A DNA stretch of 64,000 nucleotides from Deltaproteobacteria bacterium (GTDB lineage Bacteria; Desulfobacterota; WTBG01; CAIYCZ01; CAIRTM01), in the NCBI GenBank assembly GCA_024276465.1, contig JAJRXD010000034.1, positions 45,836 to 109,835 of the forward strand, read 5' to 3'. The notes beneath the pieces were generated by a model. It was not told where the DNA came from, did no database searches, and saw only the letters and a program-made list of their open reading frames with translations. The position numbers and the translations under genes were made by a program. Of this stretch, positions 19,428 through 28,156 are shown one piece after another. Within the stretch, counting starts at the first letter, position 1. Each line of letters opens with the position of its first letter.

Positions 19428-20600
19428 ATGGCTGAAGCCAAAACAATGACCTTGAATATGGGGCCGCACCATCCCGCAACTCACGGTGTGCTGCGTCTTG
19501 TGCTGGAACTGGATGGTGAAACAATTGTTAAAGTTACCCCGCATATCGGTCAGCTGCATCGAGGAATTGAAAAAATTGCTGAGAGTATGAACTATCAGCA
19601 GATTATTCCTCTGACAGACCGCCTTGATTACACAGCAGCATCCCTTAACAACCTTGGCTACTGTATGACAGTAGAAAAGCTGCTGGGGATTGATGTGCCC
19701 AGGCGTGCTCAGTATGTCAGGGTGATTATGGGGGAGCTTGCCAGGATCATGGGCCACCATCTGTGGCTTGGCAGCCATGCTCTTGATATGGGTGCAATGA
19801 CAGTGGTGTTTTACACTTTCCGGGACCGTGAAATGATAATGAATGTTAATGAGGAGCTTTCCGGATACCGCCTGACACCTTCATTCCTCCGGGTTGGCGG
19901 TATTGCCAGGGATATTACCCCTGATTTTGTTAAATATGTCAGGGAATTTGTCAAGTGGTTACCAAAAGCGCTTGATGGTTATCACACTCTGCTCACAGAC
20001 AATATTATCTGGCGGAAACGCACTATGGGGGTAGGGACAGTTTCAGCCCGGGATGCTGTTAATTACGGGATGACCGGTCCGAGCCTGAGGGGTTCAGGGG
20101 TGGCATACGATGTGCGAAAGGCATTGCCATACAGCAGTTATGATGATTTTGATTTTCAGGTGCCAGTGGGTGAGAACGGTGATGTCTATGACCGGTATCT
20201 GGTTCGCATGGAAGAGTTCAAACAGTCAATCCGCATTATTGATCAGGCAATCGAAAACCTGCCTGACGGACCTGTAAAGGTGGATAATCCATTAGTGTCC
20301 AATCCGGAAACAGATGAGGTAATGCAGGATATAAGTGCCCTTATTCGACGCTTTAAAATCCAGTGTGAAGGACCAGCCGTGCCGGAGGGAGAGGTTTACC
20401 ATTCAATAGAGGGATCCAAAGGTGAACTGGGATTTTATCTTGTTGGCGATGGCACATCCAAACCTTACCGCATGAAAATCAGGTCCCCCTGTTTTATTTT
20501 GACAAGTGCTCTGCCAAAACTGCTTGTGGGGCACATGATAGCTGATGTTATTTCCATAATCGGCAGTATTGATATAGTTTTAGGGGAGATTGACAGATAA
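19428..20600 (+). CDS. nuoD: complex I subunit D (49 kDa)
   Basis: 390 residues; [NiFe]-hydrogenase-derived subunit lining the quinone cavity. Family blocks MGPHHPATHGVLRLVLELDGE (His pair at the quinone headgroup), IGQLHRGIEK, RLDYTAA, GLGTVSARDAVNYG-like region, and the C-terminal IGSIDIVLGEIDR are complete. The hydrogenase Cys ligands are absent, as in true complex I. Confidence 0.97.
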   Translation: MAEAKTMTLNMGPHHPATHGVLRLVLELDGETIVKVTPHIGQLHRGIEKIAESMNYQQIIPLTDRLDYTAASLNNLGYCMTVEKLLGIDVPRRAQYVRVIMGELARIMGHHLWLGSHALDMGAMTVVFYTFRDREMIMNVNEELSGYRLTPSFLRVGGIARDITPDFVKYVREFVKWLPKALDGYHTLLTDNIIWRKRTMGVGTVSARDAVNYGMTGPSLRGSGVAYDVRKALPYSSYDDFDFQVPVGENGDVYDRYLVRMEEFKQSIRIIDQAIENLPDGPVKVDNPLVSNPETDEVMQDISALIRRFKIQCEGPAVPEGEVYHSIEGSKGELGFYLVGDGTSKPYRMKIRSPCFILTSALPKLLVGHMIADVISIIGSIDIVLGEIDR

Positions 20601-20636
20601 ATAGAATAACCTGTTTCATGTTTTAGGAATAACTTC

Positions 20637-22589
20637 ATGTCAGATATTTTGTTCAGTTCCTGGGGCGGTGAGATCATTGACAACCGGGGCAAGGACCCCA
20701 GGGACTTTGAGTCGGTAAGCAATGTTACACTGCCCGGGCACTTTAAACAGGATCAGAAAATAAAAGCCCTGTTCGGATGGTATGGTATTGTGCTTCGTTC
20801 TGCGGACGTTAATATTGTTGATCTTTGCCGGGAATATATAACCGAGGTGCAGGCAAAATCATGCGGAAAATGTTTTTTGTGCCGTGTCGGGACTAAGGTG
20901 ATGGCTGACACCCTGACAAGAATCTGCGAAGGCAAAGGCAGTTCAGCAGATCTGTCTATTTTGAGCAGACTGGCAAAATCAATAAGTGAATCCTCAAAGT
21001 GTAACATCGGACAGTCAGGTCCTGTTCCAGTGCTCCATGCCATGGAATATTTTGCCGAAGATTTTGCTGAAGCACTCAGCAGTAAGGGTTCCATTTCTGC
21101 TGGCACATACATCTCAAAACTTACTGCTCCGTGCATGGATGCCTGTCCTATCCACCTTGACATCCCCAAATATGTTGAGTGCATTAAAGAGGGCAGGTTT
21201 CAGGAAGCCCTTGATGTAATACGGGAGAGACTGCCTTTGCCCGGTGTTGTAGGCCGGGTATGTGTCCGGCCATGTGAGTACCACTGCCGGAGGACCATCC
21301 TGGATGAACCTGTTTCGATCAAATATCTTAAACGGTTTGCAGCAGATTGTGAGCTGGCGGGAAAAAAAGAACCTGAATACCGGGTTGTGCCATCTGCGAA
21401 AAAAGGCAATGTGGCCATTGTTGGCGCAGGACCTGCCGGGCTGACATGTGCTTATCACCTTGCACAAAGGGGACACAGAATCACCATTTATGAGCGGCTT
21501 GGAGAGCCTGGCGGAATGTCGGCAATAGGTATTCCTGACTACCGTTTACCCAGGCATATTCTTCGGGGAGAAGCCGGGCAGATCCAGAAGATGGGCGTGA
21601 CCATAAAATATAATACAACCGTGGGTAAAGATATTATGCTTTCCCGGATTGAGGAGGAAAGTGATGCTGTTTTTCTTGCAATCGGAGCCCAGTCAAGCAC
21701 AATGATGAGGGTAAAGGGAGAGGACCAGGGGTACAGGGGATTCATCCCGGGCGTCAAATACCTGCAGGATATCAATGAAGGCAGGGACCCCTATCCTGAG
21801 GGCAAAAAGGTGGTGGTAGTGGGTGGAGGCAATGTGGCCATAGACTGCGTGCGCTGCTCTTTTCGGGTTAACAAGAGTGATGTAAACCTGGTATACCGCC
21901 GGACAAAAAATGAAATGCCTGCTGACCACGTGGAAATCAGGGATGCAGAGGAGGAGCAGGTAAAATTTCACTATCTTACAAACCCTACAAGGGTACTTGC
22001 CGAGAACGGGAAAGTAGTTGGCGTAGAGTGCATACGCATGGAGCTTGGAGAGCCTGATGACAGCGGCAGGCGCCGCCCTGTTCCCATTGAAGGTTCGGAA
22101 TTTATTATTGACTGCGATATTGTTGTTCCGGCAATAGGTCAAAGCATAGACCTTTCTCTGCTTGAGGGAACCCGGGGCATTGAGACTACCAGGTGGGGTA
22201 CAATCAGCGTAAATGAAGTGACCAAACAGAGCAAACTGAAAAAGTTTTTTTCAGGCGGAGACTGTGAGACAGGCCCGGGCGCGCTTATTACAGGGTGTGC
22301 TGCAGGGCTGAAAGCAGCTGCTGGTATTGACCGAATGATTAACGGGCAGCCCATTGAACTGGACGAGGATGACTGCTTTGACAAGTTTTTTGAAGCGGTT
22401 AAGGTTTTTGACCCAACAGAGAAAATCGGACTTCTTGGTGGTCAAAAAAGCAGGCATCTGGAAATGCTGCCCCCGGAGATCAGAAAACATACATTTGATG
22501 AAGTAGAGCAGGGGTTTACTGCCCGGGAAGCAATGGCGGAAGCTGATCGGTGCCTGCGCTGTTACCGGGTAGCCACGGTTGCAGTATGA
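20637..22589 (+). CDS. NuoF iron-sulfur domain fused to GltD-type FAD/NAD(P)H oxidoreductase (SfrB-like)
   Basis: 650 residues in three parts. Residues 48-140 match only the C-terminal [4Fe-4S] N3 domain of NuoF (KSCGKCFLCR with Cys 76, 79, 82 and a fourth Cys at 122); the NADH/FMN Rossmann domain is missing. Residues 160-240 form the GltD-type N-terminal Fe-S domain (Cys 166, 170, 209, 213, 217 region). Residues 255-640 are a two-dinucleotide flavoprotein with FAD motif GAGPAG (263-268) and an NAD(P)H motif VVVVGGGNVAIDC near 391. It occupies the NuoE-F position of the operon, so it is the probable NAD(P)H exchange site of this complex. It resembles SfrB of Geobacter; cofactor preference is not readable. 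Confidence 0.9.
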   Translation: MSDILFSSWGGEIIDNRGKDPRDFESVSNVTLPGHFKQDQKIKALFGWYGIVLRSADVNIVDLCREYITEVQAKSCGKCFLCRVGTKVMADTLTRICEGKGSSADLSILSRLAKSISESSKCNIGQSGPVPVLHAMEYFAEDFAEALSSKGSISAGTYISKLTAPCMDACPIHLDIPKYVECIKEGRFQEALDVIRERLPLPGVVGRVCVRPCEYHCRRTILDEPVSIKYLKRFAADCELAGKKEPEYRVVPSAKKGNVAIVGAGPAGLTCAYHLAQRGHRITIYERLGEPGGMSAIGIPDYRLPRHILRGEAGQIQKMGVTIKYNTTVGKDIMLSRIEEESDAVFLAIGAQSSTMMRVKGEDQGYRGFIPGVKYLQDINEGRDPYPEGKKVVVVGGGNVAIDCVRCSFRVNKSDVNLVYRRTKNEMPADHVEIRDAEEEQVKFHYLTNPTRVLAENGKVVGVECIRMELGEPDDSGRRRPVPIEGSEFIIDCDIVVPAIGQSIDLSLLEGTRGIETTRWGTISVNEVTKQSKLKKFFSGGDCETGPGALITGCAAGLKAAAGIDRMINGQPIELDEDDCFDKFFEAVKVFDPTEKIGLLGGQKSRHLEMLPPEIRKHTFDEVEQGFTAREAMAEADRCLRCYRVATVAV

Positions 22590-22597
22590 ACAAATAT

Positions 22598-22748
22598 GAT
22601 GGCTTCGTAAAAAGTCCAACTTCGGCGTTGCGCTGCATCCTTTGTCATTGCGACGTACAGTAAGTACGACTCATTCCTCAGGACTTGCGCGCCTTGAATT
22701 TGAAGCTTTTTACTTTGCCATCGAATTTTGACTTTTTACGGCTTTATC
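22598..22748. repeat. MITE-like element with GTAAAAAGTC ends, inside the nuo operon
   Basis: About 151 bp bounded by GATGGCTTCGTAAAAAGTC and the complement of GACTTTTTACGGCTTTATC. No coding capacity. It fills nearly all of the 187-base gap between the flavoprotein and selenoprotein genes; transcripts must pass through it. Confidence 0.75.
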
Positions 22749-22776
22749 AATTATATTAATTGGCAATAAAACAAAA

Positions 22777-25455
22777 ATGAGCAATGTCACATTAACAATT
22801 GATGGAATAGAAATTACAGTTTCAAAGGATAAAACCATTCTTGAAGCTGCAAAAACAGCAGGTGTCCGCATTCCGACCCTCTGTTTTCATGAAAGGATGA
22901 ATCCTATTGGTTCCTGCCGGATGTGTGTGGTGGAAGTTGAGGGGTTTACGCAACCCATGGCTGCCTGTGATACCCGTGTTCAGGATGGTATTTCAGTAAC
23001 TACAAACTCCGGGCAGCTCTTTCGTATACGGCAGGATTCCCTGAAGCTGATCCTGGTTAATCATCCCCTTGACTGTCCGGTATGTGATAAGGGGGGTGAG
23101 TGTACCCTGCAGGACCTGGTCTTTGAGTTTGGTATTGATAAGGTGGAGTATCATGCTCCCAAGCAGGACAGGCTTTCGGAATATGCTACTTCCCTGATCC
23201 GGTACTGGCCGGACCGCTGCATCATGTGTCTTCGCTGCGTAACCGCCTGCCGTGAAATCAAGGCAATAGGTGCTATTGATATCAGGGGTGACGGATATGG
23301 TTCCCAGGTAGTTTCTGTTCATCCTGACAAATGCGAATCCTGTGGCGAGTGCCTGATGGTATGTCCAACCGGTGCTTTGACCGAGAACCTGAGTCGCTAT
23401 AAGGGCAGGCCATGGATATCTGAGCGTGTAATGACCACATGTACCTATTGCGGCTGCGGCTGCCAGCTGGAGCTGAATGTTCTTAACAATAGTGTTATCG
23501 GCGTAACAACCAGAGATGATGCTGGTGTTAATAGGGGTAGCCTTTGTGTCAAGGGTCGTTTCGGGTATGAGTTTATAGGCAGTGATGAACGCCTGACAAA
23601 ACCTCTTATCAGGAAAAACGGCAAGTTTCAGGAAGCTGGCTGGGATGAAGCCCTGGCGCTTGTTGCCGGTCAGCTCAGCAAAATCAAGAAAGAATCCGGC
23701 CCGGATGCCATAGCAGCTCTTTCCTCTGCAAGGTGTACCAACGAGGAAAATTATCTTTTTCAGAAGTTTATTCGCGCGGTGATAGGAACAAATAATGTCG
23801 ATCACTGCGCCCGTCTCTGACACTCCTCCACGGTGGCAGGTCTTGCCGCCACATTTGGAAGCGGAGCAATGACAAATCCTATTAAGGATGTACTCAAAGC
23901 TGAGGCTATCCTTGTAACCGGGACAAATACCACTGAAAATCATCCTGTCTTTGCCAATTATATTAAGGAGGCGGTTTTAAAAAAAGGGGCAAAGCTTGTT
24001 GTTGTTGATCCCCGCCGTATAGACCTTGTTGGGCTGTCTTGCGTGTGGCTCCGGCCACGGCCCGGTACTGATGTTGCCTGGATAAATGGTCTGATGCACA
24101 TAATTATCAATGAAAACCTGCATGACAGGAAATATATAGAGGAGCGAACCACGGGGTTTGATGATTACAGGAATTGCATTGAAAAATACACACCCGAATA
24201 TGTTTCAAAAATCACTGGAATCCCCCGGGAGGACCTGTTTGAAGCAGCCCGCATCTATGGGCAGGCCAGCCCTGCATCGATTCTTTATGCCATGGGAATA
24301 ACCCAGCATACAAACGGTACTGATAATGTCAAATCCCTTGGTAATCTTGCCATGCTTTGCGGTAATGTGGGGGTGGAGGGCGGAGGGGTTAATCCGCTCA
24401 GGGGCCAGAACAATGTTCAGGGTGCGTGCGATTTAGGTGCCCTGCCCAATGTTTTAACAGGATATCAGCAGGTGGGCGATGACAGTGTCCGCCGGAAGTT
24501 TTCCAAAGCCTGGGGCGTGGATGGATTGCCTGACAAGCCGGGACTGACACTTACTGAGATGTTTTCAGCAGCTGAATCCGGGGGTGTTAAGGCAATGTAC
24601 ATTATGGGTGAAAACCCCATGCTCAGTGATCCTGACCTGAACCATATTGAGCACTGTATAGAATCCCTTGAGTTTCTTGTGGTACAGGATATATTTTTTA
24701 CAGAAACAGCCCAGAAGGCTGATGTGGTTCTTCCGGGAGTCTGTTTTGCTGAAAAGGACGGGACATTTACCAATTCCGAGCGCAAAATTCAGCGGGTGCG
24801 CAAGGCTGTAAACAGTCCGGGAGATGCAAAAGAGGACAGGTGGATAATATCAGAGCTTGCTGAAAAAATGGGTTATTCCATGCAGTATGCTGATTCGCGT
24901 GAAATCATGGACGAAATTCGACAGGTTACCCCAAGCTATGCCGGAGTTACCTATGATCGAATAGAAAAGCATGAGATTGCCTGGCCCTGTCTGTCTGAAG
25001 ATCATCCCGGGACCCCTGTTTTGCACGTTAACAAATTTACCCGTGGCCGGGGGCTGTTTTTTGCCATAGATTACAAAACCTCTGCTGAAGCTCCGGATAA
25101 GCAGTACCCGTTTATCCTGACCACAGGCCGGGTTCTGCAGCATTTTCATACAGGAACAATGACCAGACAGGGCAGTGGACTGAACAGGCTGTATCCTGAG
25201 CTGTTAGCTGAGATTAACAGGGATGATGCTGCGGAGTTGGGCTTAAAAGACGGGGATTTTGTAAACATAGGTTCGCGCAGGGGCAGCATCAGGGTGAAGG
25301 CGCTCTTGACAGACCGGACAGACCGGGGGGTAATATTTGTTCCCTTCCATTTTCATGAGGCTGCTGTTAATTTGCTGACCAACTGTGCCCTTGACCCGGT
25401 TGCCAAGATCCCGGAATACAAGGTCTGTGCAGTCAAGGTAGAGAGGGCTTCTTAA
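22777..25455 (+). CDS. selenocysteine formate dehydrogenase / NuoG-like subunit (UGA read as Sec)
   Basis: One gene of 892 residues interrupted by an in-frame TGA at 23818-23820, codon 348. The context NVDHCARL-Sec-HSSTVAGLA is the active-site segment of molybdenum/tungsten formate dehydrogenases, where Sec ligates the metal. N-terminal 215 residues are NuoG-like: [2Fe-2S] ferredoxin (GSCRMCVVEV), His-Cys cluster (HPLDCPVCDKGGEC), and two [4Fe-4S] motifs (CIMCLRCVTAC, CESCGECLMVC). Then the molybdopterin domain with its own cluster (CTYCGCGCQLE) and C-terminal MoCo-binding barrel. Placed where nuoG belongs; formate would enter complex I here. Annotation pipelines will split it at 23820. Confidence 0.95.
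23818..23850 (+). promoter_or_regulatory. bacterial SECIS-like hairpin after the Sec codon
   Basis: Eleven bases after UGA, GGTGGCA (23832-23838) pairs with TGCCGCC (23844-23850) around the loop GGTCT. A short stem with G-G-U in the apical loop at this distance is the SelB-binding form known from fdhF. This is direct support for selenocysteine insertion and not a nonsense mutation. The genes selA, selB, selC, selD are not in the window. Confidence 0.85.
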
Positions 25456-25468
25456 AGGAATTTTACGT

Positions 25469-26455
25469 ATGATAGAATTTGTAACAATTCTGCTTGTCAA
25501 AACCCTGGTGGTGTTTGGGGTCAGTATGCTTATTGTGGCATATTCCACCTGGTTTGAACGCAAGGTTCTTGGGCATGTTCAACTGCGCCACGGGCCCATG
25601 CGTGTAGGGTTTCATGGACTTCTGCAGCCGATTGCAGATGGAATAAAAGGTTTTTTCAAGGAAGAGCTGGTGCCTGAGAACGCTGATAAACCAGTATTTA
25701 TTCTGGCTCCCATTATCAGTATAGCAGCAGCCCTGTCTTTGCTGGTTGTTATTCCGTTTGGCGATTCTGTCACTATAATGGGAAAAGAGATTACCCTGTA
25801 TCTTGCAGATCTGGATATAGGGATTCTTTATGTTCTGGGGATTTCCACTATCGGCTCATATGGATGTATGCTTGGGGGATGGTCTTCAGGAAATAAATAC
25901 GGAGTGCTTGGCGGCTTGCGTGCTTCAGCCCAGATGATAAGCTATGAACTGCCCATGGCCCTGGCTGTAATTGGCGTGGTGATGGTTTCAGGAACGCTGA
26001 GCCTTGTTGGTATTGTCAATGCACAGGCTGGCTTGTGGAATATTGTTGCACAGCCCCTGGCATTTGTTATTTTTATTATCTGCGGGCTGGCAGAGCTTAA
26101 CCGTACTCCCTTTGACATGCCTGAGGCAGAGGCAGAGCTGGCTTGCGGATATAATGTGGAATACAGCAGCATGAAGTTCGCACTGTTTTTCATGGCTGAA
26201 TATGCGCACATGTTTGTTTTTGCAGCTATGGTAACCACACTGTTCCTTGGCGGGTGGCACGGTCCGTTTTTGCCAGGCGTGGTATGGTTCTTTATTAAAA
26301 CCTTTGCAATGATATTTTTCTGTATCTGGGAAAGATCAACCTTCCCCCGCTGCCGGTACGATCAGGTCATGAAGCTTGGCTGGAAGGTCCTGCTGCCGGC
26401 TGGTTTTTTAAATATTTTTCTTACCGGATTGTGGATGCTTGTTTTTAGCGGTTAG
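25469..26455 (+). CDS. nuoH: complex I subunit H
   Basis: 328 residues, eight hydrophobic helices. Joins the peripheral arm to the proton-pumping membrane arm. Conserved segments AYSTWFERKVLGHVQLRHGPMRVG (loop at the quinone entry), AELNRTPFDMPEAEAELACGYNVEYSS and FIWERSTFPRCRYDQ-like C terminus are present. Begins 13 bases after the selenoprotein stop. Confidence 0.97.
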   Translation: MIEFVTILLVKTLVVFGVSMLIVAYSTWFERKVLGHVQLRHGPMRVGFHGLLQPIADGIKGFFKEELVPENADKPVFILAPIISIAAALSLLVVIPFGDSVTIMGKEITLYLADLDIGILYVLGISTIGSYGCMLGGWSSGNKYGVLGGLRASAQMISYELPMALAVIGVVMVSGTLSLVGIVNAQAGLWNIVAQPLAFVIFIICGLAELNRTPFDMPEAEAELACGYNVEYSSMKFALFFMAEYAHMFVFAAMVTTLFLGGWHGPFLPGVVWFFIKTFAMIFFCIWERSTFPRCRYDQVMKLGWKVLLPAGFLNIFLTGLWMLVFSG

Positions 26456-26506
26456 GCAACAGCCTGTTTGTCTGATGAATAATTCCGGGTGGGAGTTTTT
26501 ATATAT

Positions 26507-26992
26507 ATGATTGAGAATAAAAAAGAGTATATAAAAAATGTCAGTGGCTGCAGGGCGGAAACAGGGAAGTTTATTGTGCCCCTGTTAAAGGGGATGGTCT
26601 ACACCCTGAAAAATTTTTTTTCAAAGCCTATTACTATTCAATACCCCTCTGAAAGGCGTGAGGTAAGTCAGAGATGGAGAGGGCTGCACAAACTGAAAAC
26701 AGATGACAGGGGTGAGCTGAAATGTGTAGCCTGCGGTCTGTGTGCATGTATATGTCCGGCAAGGGCGATAAGTATTACCCCGTATGAAGAAGAGGGCGGG
26801 ACCAGATATCCGAAGGAATTTATTGTCAATGAGATTCGATGTATTTTTTGCGGTTTTTGTGAGGAGGCCTGTCCCAGGGATGCAATCGAACTGACCAAAG
26901 TTTATGACTATGTTGATTATAACCGGCAGGATTTTGATTTTGATATTGCCAAACTCAAAAACCCTGAACAGTTTGTTTTTAAAGGAAAATGA
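26507..26992 (+). CDS. nuoI: complex I subunit I (two [4Fe-4S] clusters)
   Basis: Ferredoxin-like subunit carrying N6a and N6b, passing electrons to NuoB. The motifs are CVACGLCACICPA and CIFCGFCEEACPRDAI. ATG at 26507 is favoured by GGGAG 11 bases upstream; an in-frame GTG at 26489 would add six residues. About 161 residues, with a slightly longer N-terminal region than usual. Confidence 0.95.
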   Translation: MIENKKEYIKNVSGCRAETGKFIVPLLKGMVYTLKNFFSKPITIQYPSERREVSQRWRGLHKLKTDDRGELKCVACGLCACICPARAISITPYEEEGGTRYPKEFIVNEIRCIFCGFCEEACPRDAIELTKVYDYVDYNRQDFDFDIAKLKNPEQFVFKGK

Positions 26993-27043
26993 AATCCGGG
27001 TTTTCTTCAGATGCTGAACAGAAAGTTATATAGGAGTTAAGTT

Positions 27044-27556
27044 ATGGAATTAACCCTGCTGATTTTATGCGGTGGGCTGGCGGTTATTACCTCCCTTATG
27101 GTAATACTTGCCCGTAATACTGTGCACAGTGCCCTGTGGATGGTGGCATCATTTTTTTTCATGGCAGTGTTGTACCTTCTGCTCAGGATGGAATTTATCG
27201 CAATTTTACAGATTATAGTCTATGCAGGTGCTATCATGATGTTTATTATCTACGCAATCATGATGCTGAACCTGCGACAGGAAACAGCAGACACGGAACC
27301 TGTCCGCAAAAGTAAAGTTGTTGGGCTTGGCATGCTTGTGGTTCTTTTTTTTGTTCTTCTGGTATTGGGGGTTGGACGTGGAATTGAGGCGTTGAAGGGA
27401 CCTGTAACCGATCAGATGATGGAAAAGTTCGGGCATGTGGCAGTGCTTTCAAATTTTCTGTTTTCCGATTATCTGCTGCCGTTTGAAGTGGTTTCCATAC
27501 TGCTTACTGCCGGGATTGTGGGCTCGGTCTTTTTGGCCAAGAAAGGAAAAGCTTGA
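27044..27556 (+). CDS. nuoJ: complex I subunit J
   Basis: 170 residues, five predicted helices, with FIAILQIIVYAGAIMMFIIYAIMML, the pi-bulge helix region of this subunit. TAGGAG precedes the ATG. The stop abuts the nuoK start directly (TGAATG). Confidence 0.95.
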   Translation: MELTLLILCGGLAVITSLMVILARNTVHSALWMVASFFFMAVLYLLLRMEFIAILQIIVYAGAIMMFIIYAIMMLNLRQETADTEPVRKSKVVGLGMLVVLFFVLLVLGVGRGIEALKGPVTDQMMEKFGHVAVLSNFLFSDYLLPFEVVSILLTAGIVGSVFLAKKGKA

Positions 27557-27865
27557 ATGATGGTAGATCATCAGAACATATATCTGATTTTGTCAGCATT
27601 ATTGTTTGTAATAGGCGCTGCAGGGGCCATAACCCGCAGAAATGCGATTATTGTATTTATGTGTATAGAAATTATGCTCGGGGCGGTCAACCTGGTGTTT
27701 CTTACTTTCAGCCGTGCCAACCAGTCTGTTGAAGGTACCTTTATGGTGCTGTTCATAATGGCAGTGGCAGCAGCAGAAGCAGCAGTAGGGCTGGCTATTT
27801 TTATTCTCATGTATCGAAAAGCCGGGTCCATTGATGTTGACAGGTTTAATATTATGAAATGGTAA
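27557..27865 (+). CDS. nuoK: complex I subunit K
   Basis: 102 residues, three helices. The key acidic residues of the half-channel are visible in CIEIMLGAVNLVFL and AAAEAAVGLAIFI. Immediately follows nuoJ; a second ATG directly after the first (ATGATG) makes the exact start ambiguous by one codon. Confidence 0.96.
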   Translation: MMVDHQNIYLILSALLFVIGAAGAITRRNAIIVFMCIEIMLGAVNLVFLTFSRANQSVEGTFMVLFIMAVAAAEAAVGLAIFILMYRKAGSIDVDRFNIMKW

Positions 27866-27949
27866 GCCCAGAAGGAACAAGTTGTTTGTTGTTCTGGGCA
27901 AATTAATTATAACCTGACCCTGTAATGGTTTGTTAGATAGAAACAGTTA

Positions 27950-28068
27950 GTGTAACAGGATTTCACTCATTCTCAGCAGACATCCATGTCTGCTTCCGAG
28001 GTAAGCATTACGCATCACCCTCCAGGTGAAGCTTTTGTAATGCTTAAATCCGTTTAATCCTGGTACAC
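27950..28068. repeat. structured palindromic element between nuoK and nuoL
   Basis: Outer pair GTGTAACAGGATT (27950) and AATCCTGGTACAC (28056-28068), an inner GCAGACAT/ATGTCTGC (27976-27993) and a perfect 10-bp TAAGCATTAC/GTAATGCTTA (28002-28011, 28037-28046) enclosing TCACC/GGTGA. It takes up most of the 291-base nuoK-nuoL gap. No reading frame. Could be a dispersed repeat or an mRNA-processing structure. Confidence 0.6.
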
Positions 28069-28156
28069 CAACAGTAGGTTGTAAGATCATGTTTTTTAGG
28101 ATTGTGCAATTCAGGTTTTAAATAAAGTTATTGTGTTAGAAACTTAGGAGTTGAAT

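Noticed and set aside
23818..23820. In-frame TGA in the formate dehydrogenase-like gene as a nonsense mutation or frameshift
   Set aside because: The stop sits at the known selenocysteine position, with conserved residues on both sides in the same frame and a SECIS-like hairpin after it.
22993..23943. Long antisense frame of 316 codons opposite the selenoprotein gene
   Set aside because: It mirrors the codon structure of the real gene and has no domain, ribosome site or neighbour support.
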